NCBI GenBank assembly: GCA_002085385.1
Contig: NATO01000061.1
Span: 1-12,050 of the forward strand
Length of the DNA: 12,050 nt
Origin: a candidate division Zixibacteria bacterium 4484_93
Lineage (GTDB): Bacteria; UBP14; UBA6098; 4484-93
Reading direction: 5' to 3'
Shown piece by piece: positions 5,797-12,050 of the stretch. Each line of letters begins with the position of its first letter. Within the stretch, counting starts at the first letter, position 1. The notes beneath the pieces were generated by a model, which was not told where the DNA came from, searched no databases, and saw only the letters and a list, made by a program, of their open reading frames with translations. The position numbers were made by a program, and so were the translations under genes.

Positions 5797-8198
5797 ATGT
5801 CCAGGTTTCGCACCTCAAGCGCGTGCGCCTCTATGAACTCCCTGCGAGGTTGCACCTTACTTCCCATAAGGATATCGAATGTTTCCTCAGCAGCAGGTCG
5901 GTCATCGATACGCACCTGAAGCAGTGTTCTCGTCTCGATGTTCATCGTCGTTTCCCAGAGTTGCTCCGGGTTCATCTCACCAAGCCCCTTATACCGCTGG
6001 ATATATTTACCACTCTTACCACGCTCTCCGACAAACTCAACGAGTTCACCAAGCGTCGCAAACTCTTTTCTCCCCTCACCAGGAATCTCCAGAACATACG
6101 GTGGCTGACCGAGTGAGGAAAGTTCTCTGTGAAGCTTTATCAGTTCCTCAAAATCCGGGTTGCTCATAAAATCGTATGTTAAATCAATGGTACCCCGCCT
6201 TTCGAGGCTCTTAAAGCTTATTATCGGCTCAAATATCAGGTACTCCTCATTGTAGTGCCTGTGATATTCCACATCGTATCCGAGCTTCTTTGCACTGCTG
6301 CGGAAGCGATTGAGTATCTCTATCTGCTCCATTCGCGCATCCTCGTCGAAGATATGTTTGGAAAGTTTGCCAGATTTCAACAAAATCAGCAGGAGCTCCC
6401 CTGGAATCCCGTGTCCGTCGAAGTAGTCGAGCAGCCTGTGAAACGCCCTCACCTTCAGGAAATACTTCACCAGAACCGCACCCTTTATGCTCCCCGCATT
6501 CGTTATAAGCTCTACACCGGAAGAGCCAGCGGTGAGAATGTACCTATCGAGCTCATTCTCGTTGCGAACATAAATAGCCTTGCCCCCGGAATGCACACGG
6601 AAGAGAGGCGGCTGAGCGATGTATAGATACCCATGCTCGATTATCTCCGGGAGATACTGGAAGAAAAGGGTCAGAAGAAGCGTTGTTATATGCGAGCCAT
6701 CGACATCGGCATCCGTCATAATGATTACCCTGTGATACCGGAGCTTGGCTATGTCAAAATCCTCCTGAATGCCTGTCCCAAGCGCTGTGATAATGGTTTT
6801 TATCCCTTCATTTTCCAATATCTTATGGATGCTACTCTTCTCCACATTAAGTATCTTCCCTCTGATAGGCAGGATTGCCTGAAAGCGTCTATCTCGTGCC
6901 TGCTTGGCGGAGCCCCCGGCAGAGTCACCCTCGACAATAAACAGTTCACATTCTTCAGGGTTCTTCGACTGGCAGTCGGCGAGTTTCCCTGGTAGAGCAA
7001 GCCCCGATTCGACACCTGCCTTCTTCTTCACTAATTCTCGTGCTTTCCTCGCCGCATCGCGAGCCTGAGCGGTCAAAAGAACCTTCTCGATTATCCTTCT
7101 TCCCACCTTTGGATGCTCGAGCAGATACTCACCGAGCTTTTGATTGACAATGTTCTCGACAATTCCTTTTATTTCGCTGTTGCCAAGTTTTGTCTTCGTT
7201 TGCCCTTCAAACTGTGGCTCAGGGAGCCTTATGCTCACAATTGCCGTTAGCCCCTCGCGTGTATCTATTCCTTCTATCTGCCTGCTTCCCTTAAGAAGTC
7301 TCTGGGAGCTGGCGTAGCTATTGAGCGTTCTTGTAAGTGCAGCCCGGAAACCCGACAGGTGTGTCCCACCCTCGATGGTATTGATAGCATTGGCAAAGGA
7401 GAGAACCGTCTCCGAGTATCCTGTGTTGTACTGCATTGCGATCTCGAGCTTGACATCGCCTTTGGAACCGGCGATATAAATAGGTTTCGGCGTGATGTTG
7501 TGTTTATTCCTATCGAGATGCTTAACAAACTCAACGATTCCACCCTCGTATCGAAATGTCTGCGAGCGGTCGTAACGCTCATCCGTAAGGGTGATAACAA
7601 GCCCCTTGTTGAGGAAAGCAAGCTCTCTAAGCCTTGCCGAGAGAGTCTCATAAGAGAATTCAATGTCCTCGAAAATCTCTACATCGGGTTTAAAGTGTAT
7701 CTTTGTCCCGCGACGTGTGGTTTTACCCTTCTCCTCGAACGAGGTCGTCGGCTTCCCACGGGAGTACTCCTGCATATACACCTTCCCATCACGCCATACC
7801 TCGAGCACCAGCTGCTCCGACAGTGCATTCACAACCGATACTCCGACACCATGCAGACCGCCTGACACCCTATAGCTCTTTCTATCGAACTTGCCACCTG
7901 CGTGCAACTTGGTCATCACGACCTCGGCTGCCGGACGCTTCTCTATCTTGTGCATATCAACAGGGATACCACGGCCATCATCCACCACAGTAATGGAGTT
8001 GTCGAGGTGAACTGTCACATCGACCTTTGTGCAGAACCCGGACATAGTCTCGTCGATACTGTTGTCCACGACCTCGAAAACGAGGTGATGAAGCCCTGTC
8101 GGACCTGTCGAGCCGATATACATTGCCGGGCGCTTCCTGACCGCCTCGAGACCACCAAGAACCTTTATCTGGTCTGCTGTATACTCATCCTTTGACAT
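5793..8198 (-). CDS. gyrB: DNA gyrase subunit B
   Basis: This is the 801-residue ATPase and TOPRIM subunit of DNA gyrase, which introduces negative supercoils with GyrA. GHKL ATPase residues fall at the E. coli positions: E42, N46, D73, the DDGRGIP loop (73-79), GGLHGVGVSVVNALS (113-127), T165, and QTKTK with K337. The TOPRIM metal residues are E423 in EGDSAGGSA and D496, D498 and D500 in TDADVDGSH. The tail has the usual GyrB signature (RYKGLGEMNPEQLW, about 735-748). The length is near the 804 residues of E. coli because of a large insertion at about 540-690, which short GyrB proteins lack; this favours gyrase over topoisomerase IV. The ATG shares one base with the methyltransferase stop (TAATG), and GAGGGAG lies just upstream. 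No gyrA is nearby. Confidence 0.97.
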   Translation of the reverse strand: MSKDEYTADQIKVLGGLEAVRKRPAMYIGSTGPTGLHHLVFEVVDNSIDETMSGFCTKVDVTVHLDNSITVVDDGRGIPVDMHKIEKRPAAEVVMTKLHAGGKFDRKSYRVSGGLHGVGVSVVNALSEQLVLEVWRDGKVYMQEYSRGKPTTSFEEKGKTTRRGTKIHFKPDVEIFEDIEFSYETLSARLRELAFLNKGLVITLTDERYDRSQTFRYEGGIVEFVKHLDRNKHNITPKPIYIAGSKGDVKLEIAMQYNTGYSETVLSFANAINTIEGGTHLSGFRAALTRTLNSYASSQRLLKGSRQIEGIDTREGLTAIVSIRLPEPQFEGQTKTKLGNSEIKGIVENIVNQKLGEYLLEHPKVGRRIIEKVLLTAQARDAARKARELVKKKAGVESGLALPGKLADCQSKNPEECELFIVEGDSAGGSAKQARDRRFQAILPIRGKILNVEKSSIHKILENEGIKTIITALGTGIQEDFDIAKLRYHRVIIMTDADVDGSHITTLLLTLFFQYLPEIIEHGYLYIAQPPLFRVHSGGKAIYVRNENELDRYILTAGSSGVELITNAGSIKGAVLVKYFLKVRAFHRLLDYFDGHGIPGELLLILLKSGKLSKHIFDEDARMEQIEILNRFRSSAKKLGYDVEYHRHYNEEYLIFEPIISFKSLERRGTIDLTYDFMSNPDFEELIKLHRELSSLGQPPYVLEIPGEGRKEFATLGELVEFVGERGKSGKYIQRYKGLGEMNPEQLWETTMNIETRTLLQVRIDDRPAAEETFDILMGSKVQPRREFIEAHALEVRNLDI

Positions 8199-9118
8199 TA
8201 TTCTCCCTCTTTGAATATGGAAACCATACCTGCTTTATATGAGAAAATCCGATTCCCTGCCAATTTAACATACGCATTGTTTATCTCATAACCGACATAA
8301 TGACGGTTCGCCTTTATTGCCGCAAGTGCTGTCTGCCCACTACCGATAAATGGGTCAAGAACCACCTCATCTTTGAATGTGTATAACTGAATACAACGGT
8401 ACGGAAGCTCCCTGGGGAATGGCGCAGGATGACCAACTTTTCGAGCAGACACAGCAGGAAATGTCCAGATGCTTTTAGTGAATTCAAGGAATTCTTCTTT
8501 TCTTATCGTGTTTTCTCGCTTGAATGGATTCGCTCTTGAAAATGTGTCCTTGCAGAAAATCAGAATATACTCGTGGATGTCCCTTAGAATTGCATTTTTA
8601 GCAGAAAGCCAGCTCCCCCACGCCGTGGAAGGACTCGCACTTGTAGCTTTATTCCAGATAATCTCACCCCTCATCAGAAATCCCAGCTCAAGCATATCAC
8701 CTATTATAAAAGTATGAAGAGGGATATACGGCTTCCTTCCAAGATTTGCGATATTTATGCAGGCACGACCACCTGGCACAAGCACCCTATATGTTTCTTT
8801 CCAAACCCTCTTTAAGAATTCCAAGTATCCTTCAAGTGTAAAATCTTCATCATACTCCTTACCAACATTATAAGGCGGTGAGGTCACCATTAGATGAACG
8901 CTATTGTCGGGCAATTCCTTCATTTTTTCGCTGGATGAACAAATTATCTTGTCGAGAAATTCAGCAGGTATTTCGTTTTCGACATACCGAACTTTCTTTG
9001 CTTTTGCCTGTCCCTCGTATAGTCGGCTTGCATAGAAGCTCGATGAATCATGCCCGATTCTTCCCGGCGAACCGAATGAACTCGTTTTCGTTCCGCCATT
9101 TTTTCGTCTTTGTGTCAT
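8198..9118 (-). CDS. TSPPY-type DNA methyltransferase (likely N4-cytosine) of an R-M system
   Basis: The protein is a 306-residue amino-methyltransferase of the beta arrangement. The catalytic motif IV, TSPPYNVG (about 79-86), comes first, and the S-adenosylmethionine motif I, DPFIGSGQT (about 255-263), comes near the end, preceded by the family block KVGHPAPFP (about 227-235). The [S/T]-P-P-Y form is more common in N4-cytosine enzymes, but N6-adenine cannot be excluded from sequence alone. It follows the ThaI-like nuclease and would protect host DNA from it. I place the start at ATG 9118, which overlaps the nuclease stop (TAATG) and has GGAGGG seven bases upstream. An upstream ATG at 9145 would add nine residues but lies within the nuclease gene and has poorer support. 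Base use is more AT-rich than in gyrB or the helicase, suggesting acquisition. Confidence 0.93.
   Translation of the reverse strand: MTQRRKNGGTKTSSFGSPGRIGHDSSSFYASRLYEGQAKAKKVRYVENEIPAEFLDKIICSSSEKMKELPDNSVHLMVTSPPYNVGKEYDEDFTLEGYLEFLKRVWKETYRVLVPGGRACINIANLGRKPYIPLHTFIIGDMLELGFLMRGEIIWNKATSASPSTAWGSWLSAKNAILRDIHEYILIFCKDTFSRANPFKRENTIRKEEFLEFTKSIWTFPAVSARKVGHPAPFPRELPYRCIQLYTFKDEVVLDPFIGSGQTALAAIKANRHYVGYEINNAYVKLAGNRIFSYKAGMVSIFKEGE
8203..8209 (-). promoter_or_regulatory. Shine-Dalgarno GAGGGAG of gyrB, inside the methyltransferase gene
   Basis: On the - strand GAGGGAG lies four bases before the gyrB ATG, with the GAGGG core about six bases away. It is contained in the last codons of the methyltransferase gene, so ribosomes finishing that gene can restart at gyrB. 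Confidence 0.65.
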
Positions 9119-9750
9119 TAATCTTCCCTCCAATAATCCACCCATCTTTTGTATGGGTCATAGTTTATTTCTCGCTTCTCCCATTGAATCTCGATAACCC
9201 TTGTTAGCTTGTGTTCAATCAAACTTGTGAACGCATCTCGTGTGAATTCTATCCCTCTCGGATTTGTTCCAGGCTTTGGAAGCTTTATATAGTTTTCATT
9301 CCCCAATTTCTTCAAGACCGCTTTCTGAACTCGCTTTGGAATATAACAGAAACCTCCAATGCCACCCCAAACGATATTGACATACAATATATCACAGACA
9401 GGTTCATATAGCTTTTGAAATTCTTTGGCGGTTTGTGCATCTACTGTCCATGATACTTTTATACCTGAAAGTCCTTTGCCGCTTTTTGTTTTAATAGATA
9501 TTGGCACACCATACAATTTTACATCGACTTCCGGCTCGGTTATCGGGATTTCCGTTTCTACATTCGCCTTGCCAAATTTATAGATAAGCAAGGCGACGAT
9601 TATCCTCTCACGAAGAGAGCCTACCTGCATTCCTATTCTTCCGGCTCTCGAACTTTCTAACTCTGCAAGTCGAAACAGATAAGGTAGCCGTGTTTTAATT
9701 CTATTTACGAGTTTCTCATCCTCAAATATTTCCTGTAATCCGCCTGCCAT
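9118..9750 (-). CDS. ThaI-like type II restriction endonuclease
   Basis: This 210-residue protein resembles the ThaI restriction endonuclease family as I remember it. Recognisable blocks are FRLAELESSRAGRIG (26-40), then VGSLRERIIVALLIYKFG (43-60), ETEIPITEPEVDVKLYG (65-81) and NYIKLPKPGTNPRGIE (153-168). A plausible PD-(D/E)XK-type centre is formed by D76 and the SIK at 85-87, with E48 or E74 as further acidic ligands; this assignment is inference. ThaI itself cuts CGCG leaving blunt ends, so CGCG is the best guess for the target, but specificity can drift within a family. The adjacent methyltransferase strengthens the call. The ATG at 9750 has AGGTGAGGAG directly upstream. The gene is visibly AT-rich compared with gyrB. 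No separate controller protein gene is present. Confidence 0.78.
   Translation of the reverse strand: MAGGLQEIFEDEKLVNRIKTRLPYLFRLAELESSRAGRIGMQVGSLRERIIVALLIYKFGKANVETEIPITEPEVDVKLYGVPISIKTKSGKGLSGIKVSWTVDAQTAKEFQKLYEPVCDILYVNIVWGGIGGFCYIPKRVQKAVLKKLGNENYIKLPKPGTNPRGIEFTRDAFTSLIEHKLTRVIEIQWEKREINYDPYKRWVDYWRED
9126..9131 (-). promoter_or_regulatory. Shine-Dalgarno GGAGGG fixing the methyltransferase start
   Basis: GGAGGG on the - strand ends seven bases before ATG 9118. It lies within the final codons of the nuclease gene and supports the shorter methyltransferase start over the ATG at 9145. Confidence 0.7.
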
Positions 9751-9778
9751 CTCCTCACCTATTTTCGCATCACCCTAT

Positions 9779-9799
9779 TAGTATATATAATATATACTA
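9779..9799. repeat. 21-bp perfect palindrome upstream of the R-M operon (candidate operator)
   Basis: The arms TAGTATATAT and ATATATACTA pair perfectly around a single central A at 9789. The site lies 29 bases upstream of the nuclease ATG and covers the -10 box and most of the spacer of the best candidate promoter. Such a position would suit a dimeric repressor. The alternating TA content means it could also be a chance feature of an AT-rich promoter. Confidence 0.6.
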
Positions 9800-9807
9800 T
9801 ATGTAAA
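9780..9807 (-). promoter_or_regulatory. Candidate promoter of the R-M/gyrB operon
   Basis: On the - strand TTTACA (9802-9807, one mismatch from TTGACA) is followed after 16 bases by TATACT (9780-9785, one mismatch from TATAAT). Transcription would begin near 9773, giving a leader of about 23 bases that includes the nuclease ribosome site. It lies in the 86-bp gap between the helicase stop and the nuclease start, which is the only non-coding DNA upstream of the five-gene operon. Alternative -10 hexamers exist within the same TA-rich run. Confidence 0.5.
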
Positions 9808-9836
9808 ATATAGCAAGCGAAATCGCTGGAAATATC

Positions 9837-11855
9837 CTATTCGACGATGGCGAGTTTAGCGAACCGCAGCAGGAGTTGCTTGGTAAATCCTCTGTCAAAC
9901 TGGACAGTTACGACCGTGTTTTCGGCGAACCCTCTGACAGCTACTATTGTTCCCTTGCCAAAATGGGTATGATATACTCGCATTCCCATCCGGACACTGG
10001 ATGTCTGTGTGCTATTCTCGACTGCTGGCTGGAGCTGCTCGACAAGTGATGCTGGCATCTCACCGATAAATCTTGATGGAAAGGACAACCGACCTCTTCT
10101 GCTATCGGCGTATGTGACAAAAAGCTCCCTCTTTGCTCGTGTCATACCGACATAGAACAGTCTCCGCTCCTCCTCGAGCTTACCCTCGACATCCCTGTCA
10201 TCAGCTCGAATAAGCGGAAGCAGTCCATCCTCCGCGCCGACAATTATCACCACATCGAATTCGAGCCCCTTGGCAGAATGGAGTGTCATAAGGGTTACAT
10301 AGTTGGTTTCTGCCTCGTAGAGGTCGATATCGGTCAGTATGGAGACATCCTGGAGGTATTCGGCGACACCGGCTTCCGGATTGAACTCGCTGTATCGCTG
10401 GATACCACTCAAAAGCTCAACAATATTCCTTTCTCGCTCCTCCGGCTTCGTCAGAGATGGGTAAAGATAATCCTCCACATAGCGCGTCTCCTTGATGACA
10501 GCCTCAGCTATCTCACCTGCTTTCTTACCTTTGGAGAGCTCATAGAACTCCCTGAACAGTTTTGCAAACTCAAAAGCCCCTCGACAGATCTGTTTAAGTT
10601 CGCTCTCATCGGCGGATAGGAGATACTCTCCAAGCGTCAACTGGTTCGATGATGCAGCCTCCTCGAGCTTCTTCATCCGCAATTTCCCTATTCCTCGCCT
10701 CGGGACATTTACTATACGCTTGAGCGAGACATCATCCTTCGGATTCGCAATAAGCTTCAGATAGGCTAATATATCCTTGACCTCCTGCCGTTCGTAGAAA
10801 CGTATTCCGCCAACTATCTTGTATGGTATATTGTTGAGCCGTAGAACCTCCTCGAGCGGGCGAGATTGGGCGTTCGTGCGATACAGGATTACAATCTCGT
10901 CGAGGCGATACCCTGCTCTGTCACGCAGATGGACAAGCTGGTCATATACACCGAGCGCCTCCGAGGACTCATCGGTGAAACGGGCGACCTTTACCTCCAC
11001 TCCCCCTTTTTCACGGGTGAATAGCCTCTTTTCGTGCCGGGAGTTATTGTTCGATATAACCGACCAGGCAGCATCGAGGATTGTCTGAGTCGACCGATAG
11101 TTCTGCTCGAGCTTAACGATATGTGCATCAGGGAAATCACGCTTGAAATCGAGTATATTCCGGACATCGGCACCTCGCCAGGCATATATCGCCTGGTCAT
11201 CATCGCCAACAACATTGAGATTGCGATATACCGACGAAAGCTGCTTAACAAGTTGATACTGGCTTCGGTTCGTATCCTGGAACTCATCGACGAGAATATA
11301 CTGAAACCGCCTCGCATACCTCTCGAGCAGCTGCGGCTTCTTCTGGAACAGCTCGATAACGAGCATTATCATATCGTCGAAATCGACTGCGTTGCTTTCC
11401 TGGAGTCGTTTCTGGTAGAGTGAATATATGTCGTTCAGGGCGTTGGAGATGTGTATATCGTATGGGTCGTGCAGCTCACCAGGTTTCTCCATTCGGGACT
11501 TGGCAACGGATATACTGTCCATAACCCGCCTGACAGGGAGAGCTTGCTTGTCTATCTTTAGCTCATCGATTATATCCTGAATGAGCCTTTGACTATCCTC
11601 GCGGTCGTATATCGAATAGTTTCTCTCAACGCCGACAGGCTTGCCATCGATTCTGAGAATCTTTCCGCATATCGAGTGGAATGTCCCGAGCCAGACCTTT
11701 CTCGACATACCTTCTTCGAGAAGCGATGCCACCCTTTCCCGCATCTCGCCTGCTGCCTTGTTGGTGAATGTAACGGCGAGTATCGATGCTGGCGGGATAC
11801 CGAACTCCTCGATGAGATATGCTATCCGGTATGTCAGAACATGTAACCGCCTCAA
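9837..11855 (-). CDS. UvrD/PcrA-type superfamily 1 helicase, motif I (Walker A) deleted
   Basis: The open frame encodes 672 residues of a 3'-5' DNA helicase of the UvrD/PcrA/Rep group, which unwinds DNA in repair and replication restart. Numbered from TTG 11855, motif Ia is AVTFTNKAAGEMRERV (27-42), motif II VDEFQDTN (189-196) and motif III VVGDDDQAIYAWRG (215-228). Motif IV is QNYRST (251-256), motif V TLHSAKGLEFD (524-534) and motif VI FYVGMTRAKREL (567-578). A Tudor-like tail typical of PcrA/UvrD ends the protein (about 622-672). The ATP-binding loop AGAGSGKT that should precede VLTYRIAYLIEE is absent. The proper N-terminus (MDFSSQLNERQLEAVT) is found in another frame just upstream. As written the gene cannot encode a working ATPase. 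TTG 11855 is only the first possible start of the remaining frame, not a credible native start. Confidence 0.9.
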   Translation of the reverse strand: MRRLHVLTYRIAYLIEEFGIPPASILAVTFTNKAAGEMRERVASLLEEGMSRKVWLGTFHSICGKILRIDGKPVGVERNYSIYDREDSQRLIQDIIDELKIDKQALPVRRVMDSISVAKSRMEKPGELHDPYDIHISNALNDIYSLYQKRLQESNAVDFDDMIMLVIELFQKKPQLLERYARRFQYILVDEFQDTNRSQYQLVKQLSSVYRNLNVVGDDDQAIYAWRGADVRNILDFKRDFPDAHIVKLEQNYRSTQTILDAAWSVISNNNSRHEKRLFTREKGGVEVKVARFTDESSEALGVYDQLVHLRDRAGYRLDEIVILYRTNAQSRPLEEVLRLNNIPYKIVGGIRFYERQEVKDILAYLKLIANPKDDVSLKRIVNVPRRGIGKLRMKKLEEAASSNQLTLGEYLLSADESELKQICRGAFEFAKLFREFYELSKGKKAGEIAEAVIKETRYVEDYLYPSLTKPEERERNIVELLSGIQRYSEFNPEAGVAEYLQDVSILTDIDLYEAETNYVTLMTLHSAKGLEFDVVIIVGAEDGLLPLIRADDRDVEGKLEEERRLFYVGMTRAKRELFVTYADSRRGRLSFPSRFIGEMPASLVEQLQPAVENSTQTSSVRMGMRVYHTHFGKGTIVAVRGFAENTVVTVQFDRGFTKQLLLRFAKLAIVE

Positions 11856-11889
11856 GCTGTCGCTCGTTGAGCTGGGAACTGAAATCCAA
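11842..11889 (-). pseudogene. Detached 5' end of the UvrD/PcrA gene (native start and Q motif)
   Basis: This segment encodes MDFSSQLNERQLEAVT, the normal N-terminus and Q motif of a PcrA/UvrD protein, from a TTG start at 11889 with GGAGGTGA just upstream. It is one base out of frame with the rest of the gene. In PcrA and UvrD proteins about 18 residues, including the Walker A loop and a final Arg, separate 'EAV(T)' from 'VLT(Y/H)RIAYL'. Here only one base (11841) separates ACA (Thr) from GTT (Val). This implies a deletion of about 53 bases between 11842 and 11840. The missing length is inferred from family spacing. Confidence 0.82.
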
Positions 11890-11891
11890 AC

Positions 11892-11899
11892 TCACCTCC
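11892..11899 (-). promoter_or_regulatory. Shine-Dalgarno GGAGGTGA marking the native helicase start
   Basis: GGAGGTGA, a near-perfect anti-16S match, lies on the - strand with its GGAGG core five bases before TTG 11889. It shows that the original helicase start was at 11889 and not at 11855, where no such site exists. Confidence 0.75.
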
Positions 11900-11916
11900 A
11901 AAAAATTCTGGGAGGG

Positions 11917-11944
11917 AATATAGCATTTTGCGAGATATTTTCAA
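11917..11944 (-). promoter_or_regulatory. Candidate sigma-70-type promoter of the helicase gene
   Basis: On the - strand TTGAAA (11939-11944) is followed after 16 bases by TATATT (11917-11922). The -10 box is preceded directly by TGC, giving an extended -10 (TG-N-TATATT). Transcription would start near 11910, about 20 bases before the native TTG codon. The gap upstream of the helicase is AT-rich, as expected for a promoter region. Confidence 0.55.
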
Positions 11945-12050
11945 GTAAATTAACTGGCTTCTTGCCTATTTCAGACAACCGGTGTCACAGCAAAGCAAAA
12001 AATATAAATATTTTGCCTAAAAATAAATATGGCAGTTCGGGAGTTGTTTT
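11945..12050. other. AT-rich non-coding end of the window
   Basis: I see no gene, tRNA or strong terminator here. An imperfect inverted repeat (GACAACCGGTGTC, 11974-11986, one mismatched pair) lies upstream of the helicase promoter and could be an operator or chance. A TA/A-rich run follows at about 11996-12030. No DnaA box of the TTATCCACA type is visible. Confidence 0.5.

Noticed and set aside
9116..9145. Longer methyltransferase start at ATG 9145.
   Set aside because: ATG 9118 has GGAGGG at seven bases and a TAATG overlap with the nuclease stop. The longer start lies inside the nuclease gene and only adds nine residues with no family resemblance.
9816..9827. Hairpin AGCGA-AA-TCGCT after the helicase stop as a terminator.
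   Set aside because: The stem is only four or five bases with a minimal loop, and the downstream T content is just part of the TA-rich promoter.
11853..11855. TTG 11855 as the true helicase start.
   Set aside because: It lies within the original Q-motif codons read in the wrong frame and has no ribosome site. It is just the first permitted start of the frame left by the deletion.
11836..11889. Programmed frameshifting that would restore the helicase.
   Set aside because: Joining the two frames gives 'EAVT' next to 'VLTYR' without any Walker A loop, so a shift could not make an active ATPase. No slippery sequence is present.
1..12050. Avoidance of CGCG as evidence of ThaI-type restriction.
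   Set aside because: I count about 14 CGCG sites, fewer than even base use predicts, but the reverse motif GCGC is similarly scarce (about 20). The effect is not specific enough.
11900..12050. Replication origin near gyrB in the AT-rich end.
   Set aside because: No DnaA box, no dnaA or dnaN gene, and no cluster of repeats is visible.

Overview
This window comes from a bacterium that uses the standard code, since TGA stops are used throughout. The evidence is a DNA gyrase B subunit, a UvrD/PcrA-type helicase, a lipobox lipoprotein, an RseC-family membrane protein and consistent Shine-Dalgarno sites. A MoxR/DUF58/BatA-type set beside DUF763 suggests an uncultured or thermophilic lineage, perhaps related to the FCB superphylum or a WOR-3/TA06-like candidate phylum. 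That placement is a weak inference.

Positions 1-4871 (+ strand) hold one compact operon: the 3' end of a MoxR-type AAA+ ATPase, a DUF763 protein with a helix-hairpin-helix motif, a DUF58 protein, a membrane-anchored BatA-like VWA protein, a 60-residue half-cupin and a BsuPI-domain lipoprotein. Most neighbours overlap by ATGA or GTGA, or abut directly. MoxR, DUF58 and VWA are a known trio, usually read as an ATPase chaperone acting on VWA proteins at the membrane.

Positions 4814-9750 (- strand) hold a second operon in which every junction is translationally coupled. Its order is a ThaI-like type II restriction endonuclease, a TSPPY-type DNA methyltransferase, gyrB, an RseC-family protein, and a truncated orphan F1-gamma-like protein. 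The two R-M genes are visibly more AT-rich than their surroundings and lack the CTCGAG motif that is frequent elsewhere, so they look like an acquired cassette that now feeds transcription and translation into gyrB. A 21-bp perfect palindrome sits on the best candidate promoter. The operon's 3' end overlaps the lipoprotein gene tail-to-tail by 58 bp.

Positions 9837-11889 (- strand) hold a UvrD/PcrA-type helicase gene whose 5' end carries a small deletion. The deletion removes motif I (Walker A) and shifts the frame, while the other ~670 codons remain open. It is either a very recent inactivation or an assembly error. A good extended -10 promoter and Shine-Dalgarno site precede it. The last ~105 bases are AT-rich and show no gene.

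Most notable observations: the motif-I deletion in the helicase, the R-M cassette coupled to gyrB behind a palindromic promoter, and the shortened gamma-like protein in a gyrB operon. I do not see a clearly new multi-gene system.
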